Below are positions 42,939 to 52,137 of a DNA stretch of 64,000 bases, one piece after another. Below the pieces are notes generated by a model. That model saw only the letters and a list, made by a program, of their open reading frames with translations. It was not told where the DNA came from and did no database searches. Numbering within the stretch: position 1 is the first letter of the stretch; every line of letters starts with the position of its first letter. The position numbers and the translations under genes are program-made. The DNA lies in assembly GCA_043808235.1 (NCBI GenBank), contig JAZDFC010000073.1, positions 85,092-149,091 on the forward strand, written 5' to 3'. The DNA comes from JAZDFC01 sp043808235 (lineage in GTDB: Bacteria; Bacteroidota; Ignavibacteria; Ignavibacteriales; Melioribacteraceae).

Positions 42939-45900
42939 ATGAGAAAAATATTATTGTTGCTTTTATTCCCAATGATTGTTTTTGCTCAAGGTAATGTCGA
43001 TAGTATCATCGGACAGCTTGAGTCATTAAGTGAAATGTCAATCGATAACTGGAAATACTCTACTAACTTTTCCTACACGATTGATGAGATGTCGTCGCTT
43101 TCATTCGATGATACCGGGTGGAAGGAATTAAAATTAAGTGAAAAGATATATCCCGATTCATGCTGGTTGCGGAAAGTAGTTGTGTTACCCGGATTCATTG
43201 GCGGTGAAAAAGTAGGCGGAAAATTAAAACTTCTCTTCACAGTTGATGATAACGGTACCTTTTTTGTCAACGGGGTGAACAAAGGTTATTTCGCATGGAC
43301 GGGAGAGTGCGAATTAACCGGAAATGCTGCGCAAGGACAAAAATTAGTTCTTCTTATCAAAGTCGGGAATACCGGTGGTCCGTTAAGATTATTGCGAGCA
43401 CAGATTGATTTCGTTGATGAATTACCAACACGAAAGTTGGTTGGCAACATTATCCTCAGTTTAAAAACCGCCAAGAAACTTTTAAGCTTCGATACATATC
43501 AAACAAACGCAAGAGTTAAAGTTGACCCCGGCACAGATAAAAGTAAAATAGCCAAGGATGAAAAGATAAAACTCCAAAATCTATTAGAGGAGTCGGCAGC
43601 AAAACTTAATGTTGCGGGACTAAAAGATGGTAACGTCGTTGCATTCAAAAATTCCACACAACAATTTTTCAAAGATGTAAAACCGATTTCCGATTTTGCT
43701 AAAAGATTCACACTTCAATTCACAGCAAATGCCCATATCGACGCGGCATGGTTGTGGCGGAAAAAGGAAACCGTGGAAGTGTGTAACAAAACATTCTCGT
43801 CAGTGATGAGAATGTTTGAAGAACGACCCGATTTTACCTTCGCTCAAAGCCAGGCAGTTTATTATGACTGGATGCAAAAGTGGTATCCCGATCTTTTCAA
43901 AGAAATAAAACAACGATACAACGAAGGCAGATGGGAAATTGTCGGAGGGATGTGGATTGAGCCAGACTGTAACTTAATAAGCGGCGAATCATGGTCGCAT
44001 CAACTTTTATATGCTCAAAAATATTTTGAGGAAAACTTCGGGAAGAAAGCTACAATCGGCTGGAATCCCGATTCATTTGGATACAACTGGAATATGCCGC
44101 AATTCTTTTTAAATGCGGGTATCGATGCTTTCATCACTCAAAAAATCGGTTGGAACGATACAAATGTTTTCCCATACAGAGTATTCTGGTGGGAATCGCC
44201 GAACGGACAAAAAATATTAACTTACTTTCCCTTCGATTATGTAGATGATATTTCCAATTCATATAAGTTCATCGACCAACTACGCCAGTACGAAGCTAAT
44301 ACCGGATTTACAAAAATGATGGTTCTGTTTGGAGTAGGCGATCATGGCGGCGGTCCTTCGCTTGAGATGATGGACAATATTGATAAACTCCGCGATGTAG
44401 CTATTTACCCCAACATCGAATTCAGTACTGCGAATAATTATCTATCATGGTTGAAACAGCAAGATTTATCCGGCGTTCCAACATGGGACAATGAATTATA
44501 CCTCGAATATCACCAGGGTACATTTACTACTCAGGCTAAGATAAAAGAGTGGAACCGAAAAAACGAAGCGCTGTTAACTAATGCAGAAAAGTTGAACGCA
44601 TTAAATTGGCTTTTCGGACCAACCAATATGAAGGGCAAAATTGATGAGGCATGGAAAGCAGTTTTGTTCAATCAATTCCATGACATTCTTCCCGGTTCAC
44701 ATATTAGAGAAGTACAGGTTGATGCCGACAAAGATTATCAGGGCGCTTTCAAATTGGGAAGTTATGTTGTCGAAAAATCAATTCTAAATATCGGCAAGCG
44801 CATCAACACTGCTATGTGCAAGAACGGATTACCCATTATTGTATTCAATTCTCTTGCGTGGGAAAGAACAGATCTGGCAAAAGTTGCGATGCCGTATGCC
44901 GATGAAAAATCATACGAGATTTATGATTTCAGCGGTATAAAAATTACATCGCAAATTGTTTCAATATCAGAATATGAAAAGGAAATTATTTTTATTGCGG
45001 ATAAAATTCCTTCGATGGGATATAAAGTATATGAATTAAGGCAAATCCAATCTCCGCAAAGAGATTCCGTTAATGCCTCGTTTGACAAAACAAAATCCTC
45101 AATCGAGAATGACATTTTCAGAGTCGAGATTGATAGCGATTCCGGATGGGTAAAAAGTATTCTCGATAAACGGAATCAAAGAGAACTGCTTGCAGCCTGC
45201 GGCAACAAGATCCAGCTTCTCGAAGACAAGCCATCAGCATGGGATGCATGGAATATCGGTCTCACTGGTGTCGAGTATCCATCGGTATTCCGAAAAGCAG
45301 AAATTGTTGAAGACGGTTCTGTTCGAACAGTAATTCGTTTACACCGCGATTATTTGAAACCCGGTGTTGTAAAAGATTATCCGACAGAATATTTCCCATC
45401 AAGTTTTAGCACGCAGGATATTATTTTGTACAAAGGTTTGGATAGAATCGATTTTAGAACGGATGTTGATTGGTGGGAAGATCATACAATGTTGAAAACA
45501 TCATTCCCGCTGTCGTTCAGCGATACCGTTGCTACTTTTGACATTCCATATGGAACAATTCGGCGATCAACAACAATGAAAGCTCAATGGGATAAAGGCA
45601 AGATTGAAGTGCCCGCTTTAAAATGGGCTGATATGACAAAGGATAATTACGGAGTCAGTTTATTAACCCGCTCAAAATATGGCTTCGATATAAAAAATAA
45701 TGTGATGAGATTATCGTTACTCCGTTCACCCAAATGGCCGGATCCAACTGCGGACAGAGGATATCACTCGATTGAGTATGCTCTTTATCCACACACAGGG
45801 AATTGTTATGATGGCGGTACAATTCAAAAAGCGTATGAATATAACACTTCTTTGTTAACCTCAGTGACCGACCCTCACACCGGTGCACTGGAGCCGACAC

Positions 45901-46166
45901 AGTCATTTATTTCCATTGAACCAAAAAATGTAATTGTAACTACATTGAAGCAATCTTACGAAAGTGACAGTGTTTGGATAATCCAACTTTACGAAGCATA
46001 TGGGAAAGACACCTGGATTACAATTACGTTGCCGTTTGCACCTGTGAAAGGATTCATCTCTAATTTCATGGAAGAGGATGTTGAGGAGTTTAATATCCTG
46101 GGAAAGGTTATTCGTCTTCAAATTCCGGCAAATTCAGTACGAGCATTTAAGCTGTATTTTAAATAA
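42939..46166 (+). CDS. Secreted GH38 alpha-mannosidase
   Basis: About 1075 residues from ATG 42939 (CGAAGGA upstream; signal peptide MRKILLLLLFPMIVFAQ). A jelly-roll-like N-terminal domain (about 30-190, 'FDDTGWKELKLS', 'LFTVDDNGTFFVNG') precedes the GH38 catalytic domain. His266 and Asp268 in NAHIDAAWLWRKKETVEV are zinc ligands, and Asp378 in GWNPDSFGYNWNMPQ is the predicted nucleophile. The C-terminal mannosidase beta domains contain 'DSGWVKSILDKRNQRELL' and 'DWWEDHTMLKTSFPLSF'. It would release alpha-mannose from glycans. No T9SS domain is present, so it is probably periplasmic. A terminator follows. Confidence 0.93.
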   Translation: MRKILLLLLFPMIVFAQGNVDSIIGQLESLSEMSIDNWKYSTNFSYTIDEMSSLSFDDTGWKELKLSEKIYPDSCWLRKVVVLPGFIGGEKVGGKLKLLFTVDDNGTFFVNGVNKGYFAWTGECELTGNAAQGQKLVLLIKVGNTGGPLRLLRAQIDFVDELPTRKLVGNIILSLKTAKKLLSFDTYQTNARVKVDPGTDKSKIAKDEKIKLQNLLEESAAKLNVAGLKDGNVVAFKNSTQQFFKDVKPISDFAKRFTLQFTANAHIDAAWLWRKKETVEVCNKTFSSVMRMFEERPDFTFAQSQAVYYDWMQKWYPDLFKEIKQRYNEGRWEIVGGMWIEPDCNLISGESWSHQLLYAQKYFEENFGKKATIGWNPDSFGYNWNMPQFFLNAGIDAFITQKIGWNDTNVFPYRVFWWESPNGQKILTYFPFDYVDDISNSYKFIDQLRQYEANTGFTKMMVLFGVGDHGGGPSLEMMDNIDKLRDVAIYPNIEFSTANNYLSWLKQQDLSGVPTWDNELYLEYHQGTFTTQAKIKEWNRKNEALLTNAEKLNALNWLFGPTNMKGKIDEAWKAVLFNQFHDILPGSHIREVQVDADKDYQGAFKLGSYVVEKSILNIGKRINTAMCKNGLPIIVFNSLAWERTDLAKVAMPYADEKSYEIYDFSGIKITSQIVSISEYEKEIIFIADKIPSMGYKVYELRQIQSPQRDSVNASFDKTKSSIENDIFRVEIDSDSGWVKSILDKRNQRELLAACGNKIQLLEDKPSAWDAWNIGLTGVEYPSVFRKAEIVEDGSVRTVIRLHRDYLKPGVVKDYPTEYFPSSFSTQDIILYKGLDRIDFRTDVDWWEDHTMLKTSFPLSFSDTVATFDIPYGTIRRSTTMKAQWDKGKIEVPALKWADMTKDNYGVSLLTRSKYGFDIKNNVMRLSLLRSPKWPDPTADRGYHSIEYALYPHTGNCYDGGTIQKAYEYNTSLLTSVTDPHTGALEPTQSFISIEPKNVIVTTLKQSYESDSVWIIQLYEAYGKDTWITITLPFAPVKGFISNFMEEDVEEFNILGKVIRLQIPANSVRAFKLYFK

Positions 46167-46179
46167 AGCATATTTAACG

Positions 46180-46232
46180 AAACCTCCAAGGTTTCACTCG
46201 CCTATTCAGTTGCAATCCTTGGAGGTTTTGTT
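46180..46232. terminator. Bidirectional terminator between GH38 and PhoD-like genes
   Basis: AAACCTCCAAGG (46180-46191) is perfectly complementary to CCTTGGAGGTTT (46217-46228) across a 25-bp loop, then TTG. It lies between convergent genes. Confidence 0.7.
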
Positions 46233-46241
46233 CCAATTTTT

Positions 46242-48125
46242 TTATCTCAACAACACCATCTTCTTAGTTTCAGAAAAACTACCGACATTAAGTCGATAGA
46301 AATACACTCCGCTCGGCAACTGATAATGTTGAGCGGAGAACGTAGAATGATGAATGCCCGCAGCTTGAACTTCATCGACCAAAGTTGCAATCTCTCTTCC
46401 AAGCACATCATATATTTTTAACGTAACATGGTGTAAAGACGCCATATATGGCGTCTCTACGGCGGGGATTTCATATTTAATTATTGTTTCTGGATTAAAC
46501 GGATTCGGATAATTCTGATACAGCTCAAACGCAAAAGGAATATTTTCATTAGTATATTCAACACCCGAAACATTTTCCGCGAGCACCATGTGCTGCGCAT
46601 ATACAGTTCCATACTCATCAATCAATTCAAGCCTCACAGAATCGGAAGCAAACACGGAAATTTTTCCGAAAGTATCGTTAAAATTATTGTTGTTAATTCC
46701 CTGCCCGCCTTCGTTCCATATATCGATGTTGAGCGAATCGAGATAATCTACAATCCGTGAGTTCGGGATATCGAGTCCGGCAGATAATATTTCAGGTAAA
46801 CCCGAATTAAATCCGTCGTCAATGGCAGATGTGTGCAGATCTGCACTCAACACAATTACATTTTTAATATCATTGGTCTCAATTGTATTTAACACAGCAT
46901 CGATATCATCCGGGAAACCAGCCCATTTATCGCTCATCTCAAAAGCAACGGCTATGGGTGAAAGCTCGTCATCATACCCCGGGATAATTACAGACGTATC
47001 CTGCAAAGCTAACGCACTGTCAATTGCAATTCTAAAACTTTTATTGAAAGTAACAGAACTGACGATGAACTTCCAAGTTGCGGTAGAATTTTTTAGCGAA
47101 TTGAGAAACCAATCAAATTGTGTTTCGCCTTCGCCCGGTGCATCCTCTCTGCCTAAAATAGAGTGGTATTCAGGCGGATTGAATTCCCACTGATCTTCGA
47201 GTTCGTTTTTTCTGAAGGCGGATAAATTAGGACTACGCTGTGAGCGAAGATCAAGCATAAAAAATTCTGCGTTGCCGTATGTGAATTTGTGATATATACC
47301 TCTCGATTCGTTCACAAGTTGATACGACGGGAAATTTTCTTTGTACCCGCGGATACTGTTCTCTCGAGCGCCAACGGGATTCGGAAATTCTGCAACAACA
47401 AAATCATCGCCGAAAATATTCGGTTTAATCGGCAGATAAAAGCCTGTCGTTGTTGATCCGCAATTATTATTCATAAAATCATGATCGTCATAAACATAAT
47501 CAACCGGCATGGTGCAAAGTATGGAATCCATCGGGTAATCAGTTCTGAATTTTGCTTCATAAGTTTTTTGAATGAGGTTATAATTTTTTGCAAAGTAATC
47601 CGTGTTAAGCGGGAATAAATCTGTTGTATCGGGATAAGTCCAATCGCCAAGTTGAAGGAAGAGTCGTAGATTATGTTTTACTGCTTCACGGAAAACATTC
47701 CCCGATTCGGGAGATATCACACTTCCGCTTTGCTGGCACGATCCGAATCCGAAACTAAAATTTGCGCCTGCGCCTTCTTCAGGGAAAGTATAAAACGATT
47801 GAACTCTGCCAACCGGATTATCACCGTTAACTAACACCCGCAGAAAATATTTTGTATCGGCTTTCAATCCGCCAACATTAACAATACCTGCAAAGTTGGT
47901 TTCTTCCGAAACTAAAACATTCGTGCCTTGAATTGATTGAGAAAAATCGGGCAACTCCGATAGTTCAATATTGATTATTCCTTCGGACGAAATTCGTAAC
48001 CAGAATCTTGCCGTATTTGAAGTTACACCTCCAACAACAACTGCATTTGTAACACCCGGCATCTGTGCAAGCACTGCTGAAGTAATATATATATTTATGA
48101 GTAAAATAAAGCACCATCTTTTCAT
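46242..48125 (-). CDS. PhoD-like phosphatase/phosphodiesterase with T9SS domain
   Basis: A 627-residue protein with signal peptide MKRWCFILLINIYITSAVLAQ. An N-terminal fibronectin-like region ('VGGVTSNTARFWLRIS') leads into a PhoD-type metallophosphatase: FGFGSCQQSG, FLQLGDWTYPDT, 'YVYDDHDFMNNNCG', 'WKFIVSSVTF' and VLSADLHTSAIDD carry the metal ligands. Members hydrolyse phosphodiesters or teichoic-acid-like polymers. Residues about 532-627 form a T9SS type A domain, so it should be surface-exposed and could serve phosphate scavenging. The sorting domain holds an in-frame insertion, ETPYMASLHH, encoded by a palindromic repeat. Confidence 0.9.
   Translation of the reverse strand: MKRWCFILLINIYITSAVLAQMPGVTNAVVVGGVTSNTARFWLRISSEGIINIELSELPDFSQSIQGTNVLVSEETNFAGIVNVGGLKADTKYFLRVLVNGDNPVGRVQSFYTFPEEGAGANFSFGFGSCQQSGSVISPESGNVFREAVKHNLRLFLQLGDWTYPDTTDLFPLNTDYFAKNYNLIQKTYEAKFRTDYPMDSILCTMPVDYVYDDHDFMNNNCGSTTTGFYLPIKPNIFGDDFVVAEFPNPVGARENSIRGYKENFPSYQLVNESRGIYHKFTYGNAEFFMLDLRSQRSPNLSAFRKNELEDQWEFNPPEYHSILGREDAPGEGETQFDWFLNSLKNSTATWKFIVSSVTFNKSFRIAIDSALALQDTSVIIPGYDDELSPIAVAFEMSDKWAGFPDDIDAVLNTIETNDIKNVIVLSADLHTSAIDDGFNSGLPEILSAGLDIPNSRIVDYLDSLNIDIWNEGGQGINNNNFNDTFGKISVFASDSVRLELIDEYGTVYAQHMVLAENVSGVEYTNENIPFAFELYQNYPNPFNPETIIKYEIPAVETPYMASLHHVTLKIYDVLGREIATLVDEVQAAGIHHSTFSAQHYQLPSGVYFYRLNVGSFSETKKMVLLR
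46433..46460. repeat. Palindromic repeat inserted in frame in a T9SS domain
   Basis: A 28-bp near-perfect palindrome whose inner 20 bp (AGACGCCATATATGGCGTCT, 46437-46456) are exact. It resembles the GTAGAGACG...CGTCTCTAC palindromes dispersed in cyanobacteria and other genomes. It encodes the extra VETPYMASLH between IPA and HVTLKIYD. Confidence 0.8.
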
Positions 48126-48216
48126 CTTCGATTCATTCCTATTATTTTTGTCTATAAAAGAAGTAATCCTATAATTAAAGTAGTAAATTTGTGTTGAAGA
48201 ATCGAGCGCTTAATTG

Positions 48217-48861
48217 ATGGATTTCACCAATAAAAAAATAGTTTATGGAATAATTGTCCCCGTAGTTTTCCTCATCATCCTATGGTGCGTAAAATTGTAC
48301 GAATATTTTTTCGATGTCAGTTTCATCAAGTACGGATTACTGCCCGGCGAGATTTCCGGTTTAATCGGGATACTAACTTTCCCGCTCATTCATGCCAATT
48401 TCAATCATCTTATTTCCAACTCAATGCCGATTTTATTTTTAGGGATGGGAACCGGATATTTCTATCCATCGTCATCGTACAAGGTTTATATCCCGGTTTT
48501 TATTGTACCCGGAATATTTATGTGGTTCTTCGCACGCCCCTCGTATCACATCGGTGCGAGCGCTATTATTTACGGCCTTGCCGCGTTTATTTTTTTCAGC
48601 GGAATATTAAAGCGTGATGTCCGCTCAATTGCTCTTGCGCTACTCGTTACGTTTTTATACGGTGGAATGATTTGGGGAGTTCTCCCGCTCGATAGAGAAG
48701 TATCATGGGAAGGTCATTTATTCGGCGCTATCACCGGGATTATATGCGCTTTCATTTTTAAAAATTTAGATCCTTATAAAAAATATGATTGGGAAGACGA
48801 AGAACGAGATTACGATGTTCGGGATTTGGAAGTATCATATGATAAAGAACCGCCGTTTTGA
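48217..48861 (+). CDS. Rhomboid-family intramembrane serine protease
   Basis: A 214-residue membrane protein with six or so helices. The rhomboid features are 'FPLIHANFNHLISNSMPILFLG' (HxxxN loop), the catalytic Ser115 in HIGASAIIYG (GASA rather than GASG) and catalytic His167 in WEGHLFGAITG. Rhomboids cleave within membrane helices of client proteins. The C-terminal tail (about 190-214, 'DWEDEERDYDVRDLEVSYDKEPP') is strikingly acidic. ATG 48217 is preferred to an in-frame TTG three bases earlier. Substrate unknown. Confidence 0.85.
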   Translation: MDFTNKKIVYGIIVPVVFLIILWCVKLYEYFFDVSFIKYGLLPGEISGLIGILTFPLIHANFNHLISNSMPILFLGMGTGYFYPSSSYKVYIPVFIVPGIFMWFFARPSYHIGASAIIYGLAAFIFFSGILKRDVRSIALALLVTFLYGGMIWGVLPLDREVSWEGHLFGAITGIICAFIFKNLDPYKKYDWEDEERDYDVRDLEVSYDKEPPF

Positions 48862-48901
48862 TTGATGATTTATGAATAATGATTGACGAATAGTAAATTA
48901 A

Positions 48902-49468
48902 ATGAAACTAAAAAAATATATCGCCTTATTTCTCGCCGTGTTGGTAATACTTCACAGCGGTTTCCAGCTTTTGATTTTTAAAGTGTTCGAAGCAAAATAT
49001 AAACACGAAATCAAAAAAATGATTGAGGCAGGAATCGATGAAAAGGATTTGATCCGATTGGTCTTCCCGAAGGATATCAAGGAAAATCCAATTACCGGAT
49101 TTGAATGGAAAAAGAAAAATGAATTCCGGTTCCAGGGCGAGATGTATGACATCGTAAAACGAAAATATTTTTCCGATTCTATTTATTTTTATTGCATTCA
49201 CGATAAAAAGGAATCCAAATTATTTGCCTCACTCGAAAAATATGTTCAAACATTTTTAGAGAAAAATCCATCCAAAGGGAAAGAATTCAACATCATTTCC
49301 AGCCAATTAAGTAAACTTTATCCTGCGCCTGCTGCCGGTGATTTTATTTTCAACATTGCCGGTAAAACTGAGTTCGGGATATTTATTCAAAATAAATTTT
49401 TCGACACATTAATTGCACCGCTTACACCGCCGCCTCAAGACAATCATCTTTCCGTTTGTATCATCTAA
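48902..49468 (+). CDS. Hypothetical signal-anchored protein upstream of a TonB receptor
   Basis: A 188-residue protein with one N-terminal hydrophobic segment (YIALFLAVLVILHSGFQLLIF), then a soluble alpha/beta region rich in Lys and aromatic residues ('FEWKKKNEFRFQGEMYDIVKRKYF', 'IYFYCIHDKKESKLF') and a proline-rich end (APLTPPPQDN). I do not recognise the family. It sits 67 bp before a TonB-dependent receptor in the same orientation, an arrangement I associate with uptake loci in Bacteroidota. A role alongside that receptor is inference. Confidence 0.6.
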   Translation: MKLKKYIALFLAVLVILHSGFQLLIFKVFEAKYKHEIKKMIEAGIDEKDLIRLVFPKDIKENPITGFEWKKKNEFRFQGEMYDIVKRKYFSDSIYFYCIHDKKESKLFASLEKYVQTFLEKNPSKGKEFNIISSQLSKLYPAPAAGDFIFNIAGKTEFGIFIQNKFFDTLIAPLTPPPQDNHLSVCII

Positions 49469-49535
49469 AAAACTAAACCGTGAATAACGTTCATTCATCG
49501 CGGCAACATTTTTATTAATTTTTCTTGAGGTAAAC

Positions 49536-51686
49536 ATGAGAAAGATGTTTCTTGTTTTCTTTTTATTTGTTTTTTATTGCATTGCGTGGGGACAAGCATC
49601 CAATATTAAAAACATAGATGCTGATTCCACTACTTTAAAATATCAGCTTGAAGATATTACGATTACGGCAACGCGCTACCCGGAAAGGATTATCGAAATT
49701 CCTTATTCGGTAACGATAATACCTGTGGAAGAGTTGAAAAACCTCAGAGGTTACGGCTTCGATGAAGTAATGAAAAACGTGCCCGGTGTTCTCGCTCAAT
49801 CGAGATCGGGCAACCAGGATGTTCGAATTGTAATACGCGGATTCGGTGCGCGAGGCGCGGGCGACCGCTCCAACTCGGGAACATCGCGCGGTATTCGAAT
49901 AATGCTCGACGGTATCCCGGAAACTGAGCCCGACGGCAGGACCTCGTTCGATAATATCGATTTCGGATTCGCACAGAATATTGAAGTCGTTCGTTCGAAC
50001 GCTTCCGCACTTTGGGGAAATGCCTCCGGCGGAATTATTAACGTTTCAACCGAACCGATATTTACTTCTCCATTTATTAGTCTGGGCGGAAGTTCAGGCA
50101 GTTTTGGTTTTAATAAAATCATGCTTAATACAGGCGCCAATTTCAATAGTGGCAAAATATACGTCTCACTCTCAAACTCCAATTATGACGGATGGAGAGA
50201 ACATTCAAGCAGTTCAAGAGCCATGTTTAATATCGGTTTGATTTCGAATCTCGGCGATGCGACCCGGCTCGGCGTTCATTTACTTGGCGCTTCGAATATG
50301 TTTCATATCCCCGGTCCGCTTACTCAAGCGCAGTTTGATGAAGACGCGAAGCAAGCAAATTCGACTTATCTAAAACGCGATGAAAGAAGATTTAATAGAC
50401 TTGGGAGAATCGGAATTACATTCGATCATTCCTTCGACGGGATGAATGAGATCTCCGCGATGGCGTTCGCCAACCCGAAATATTTGCAGCGTTCGGAACG
50501 CAATACATTCCGCGATTTTACACGTTATCATGTAGGCGGAAATGTTCTATATAAAAACAAAATGAATTTCGGCGAAACAACGCGCAATATATTTTCTGTT
50601 GGTCTGGATGAAGCTTACCAGGATGGAGCTATTCTATTCTACTCACTTTCGGAAACAAATGGAAGAGGTGAAACTCTAAAAGATAATAAACGCGAAGGCG
50701 CAAATACATTCGGCGCTTTTGCGCAGGATGAGATAATGATTAATGAAAAAGTCAGCGTCATCGTTGGCGCTCGTTACGACAACATCACTTATTACAGCGA
50801 GAGTTTCATCGATCCTTCACTTGGACTTCAGCAAAAATCTTTTGAGAAAGTTACGCCTAAAGCCGGCATCACGTACATGTTCTCTCCATCGCATAGTATT
50901 TATGCAAACCTCGGTGGAGGTGTTGAAGTCCCGGCAGGAAACGAGACTGATCCCGCAGGCACCTTCGGGCAGGATACTGTTTACAATCTAAATCCATTGC
51001 TCGAACCGATTACTTCTACAACCTACGAACTTGGGACCAAACAAGTTTTGTATTTCGGGAAAGAAGATGTGCTAAGCTCTTTGACTTACGATCTTGCACT
51101 TTATTATATCGATATTAAAAACGATATTATTCCTTACCGGGGCGGAAGATTTTATTTCACTGCGGGAAAAACAAATCGAATGGGTATTGAATTCTCCTCT
51201 ACGTTCGAATTCTTCCGCGGTATCTCTATGCAAACAGCATTTACTTATTCTTTGAATAAGTACAAAGAATACATGGTTGATTCCGTTCATTACGGCGAGG
51301 AAGGTAAGTTTGCAAATTACAAAGACAACAAAGTGGCTGGTATCCCGGACTACTTTTATAACGTGTCATTCGGCTACACACCGGAATTTTTTAATACCGT
51401 AAAACTTTCATTCAGTGTTGGCGGCGTTGGAAAATATTTTGTTGATGATGCAAATGAATTGGAAGCGCCTTCATATAATCTTTTCGGTCTTACGTTATCT
51501 ACAACAAAAGCAATTAAGATTGTTGATAATCTCTCGATCGAAGGTTATCTTAATATCAATAATCTTACAGACGAAAAATATGTCGCTTCTGCATTTATTA
51601 ATCCGGATTTGGTATATGGCGAGCCGGTTTATCTTGAGCCGGGGCTTCCACAATCTGTTACGTTAGGATTAAGAATTAATTATTAA
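49536..51686 (+). CDS. TonB-dependent outer-membrane receptor
   Basis: A 716-residue receptor with signal peptide MRKMFLVFFLFVFYCIAWGQ. The plug domain (about 35-165) has 'LEDITITATRYPERIIEIPYSVTIIPVEEL', 'GVLAQSRSGNQDVRIVIRGFGARG' and 'DGIPETEPDGRTSFD'. The beta-barrel follows and ends in the usual terminal strand (SVTLGLRINY, aromatic last residue). It resembles FecA-type iron-chelate receptors; the ligand is uncertain. The SusC-type carboxypeptidase-like N-terminal domain is missing. A strong hairpin terminator follows 10 bp after the stop. Confidence 0.92.
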   Translation: MRKMFLVFFLFVFYCIAWGQASNIKNIDADSTTLKYQLEDITITATRYPERIIEIPYSVTIIPVEELKNLRGYGFDEVMKNVPGVLAQSRSGNQDVRIVIRGFGARGAGDRSNSGTSRGIRIMLDGIPETEPDGRTSFDNIDFGFAQNIEVVRSNASALWGNASGGIINVSTEPIFTSPFISLGGSSGSFGFNKIMLNTGANFNSGKIYVSLSNSNYDGWREHSSSSRAMFNIGLISNLGDATRLGVHLLGASNMFHIPGPLTQAQFDEDAKQANSTYLKRDERRFNRLGRIGITFDHSFDGMNEISAMAFANPKYLQRSERNTFRDFTRYHVGGNVLYKNKMNFGETTRNIFSVGLDEAYQDGAILFYSLSETNGRGETLKDNKREGANTFGAFAQDEIMINEKVSVIVGARYDNITYYSESFIDPSLGLQQKSFEKVTPKAGITYMFSPSHSIYANLGGGVEVPAGNETDPAGTFGQDTVYNLNPLLEPITSTTYELGTKQVLYFGKEDVLSSLTYDLALYYIDIKNDIIPYRGGRFYFTAGKTNRMGIEFSSTFEFFRGISMQTAFTYSLNKYKEYMVDSVHYGEEGKFANYKDNKVAGIPDYFYNVSFGYTPEFFNTVKLSFSVGGVGKYFVDDANELEAPSYNLFGLTLSTTKAIKIVDNLSIEGYLNINNLTDEKYVASAFINPDLVYGEPVYLEPGLPQSVTLGLRINY

Positions 51687-51696
51687 TTAGGTTATA

Positions 51697-51745
51697 AAAA
51701 GCCCAACATTTAACTTGAAAAGAAAGGTGAAAATGTTGGGCTTTT
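51697..51745. terminator. Bidirectional terminator, copy 1 of a repeated hairpin
   Basis: AAAAGCCCAACATT (51697-51710) pairs with AATGTTGGGCTTTT (51732-51745). The loop reads TAACTTGAAAAGAAAGGTGA. It lies between convergent genes. A near-identical hairpin recurs at 54309-54358. Confidence 0.85.
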
Positions 51746-51749
51746 CGAT

Positions 51750-52043
51750 TCAATCTTTCTTCTTAGTTTTTCTAAAGAATGAAACACCGCCGAATCCGCT
51801 GATGATGGCGATATAAAAACCGAAGTCGTACCACCAGCCTGTATTAACTGTTTCATAAATTCGGATTGCCGGATTGAATATTCCAATGATAAGAGAGATC
51901 GGCGCTATCCATCCATGCCAGATACCCATAAAAAATCCTGCGGGATTACCGCTGCGGCTTGCTTCAGATCCGGGTGCACAAGATGAAATGAAAAACACAA
52001 ACAGGATTAAAAGAAAAACACTGAGATAATTTCTTGTCTTCAT
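51750..52043 (-). CDS. Small membrane lipoprotein
   Basis: A 97-residue protein. The N-terminal signal ends in FFISSCAPGSE, giving lipobox Cys22. Two hydrophobic segments follow: 'FFMGIWHGWIAPISLIIGIF' and 'FGFYIAIISGFGGVSFF'. The motif GNPAGFFMGIWHGWIAP and 'YETVNTGWWYDFGFY' recur in a conserved small-protein family of unknown role in Bacteroidota and others (from memory). A charged KKTKKKD tail points to the cytoplasm. It stands alone upstream of a bidirectional terminator. Confidence 0.75.
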   Translation of the reverse strand: MKTRNYLSVFLLILFVFFISSCAPGSEASRSGNPAGFFMGIWHGWIAPISLIIGIFNPAIRIYETVNTGWWYDFGFYIAIISGFGGVSFFRKTKKKD

Positions 52044-52137
52044 TAGTTCTCCTCAATCTATGATCACTAAAAATTTGATTCTACAAAATGAGGTATATCT
52101 AAAAAATGATTTTTATGTATCCAACTCATTTAATTTC

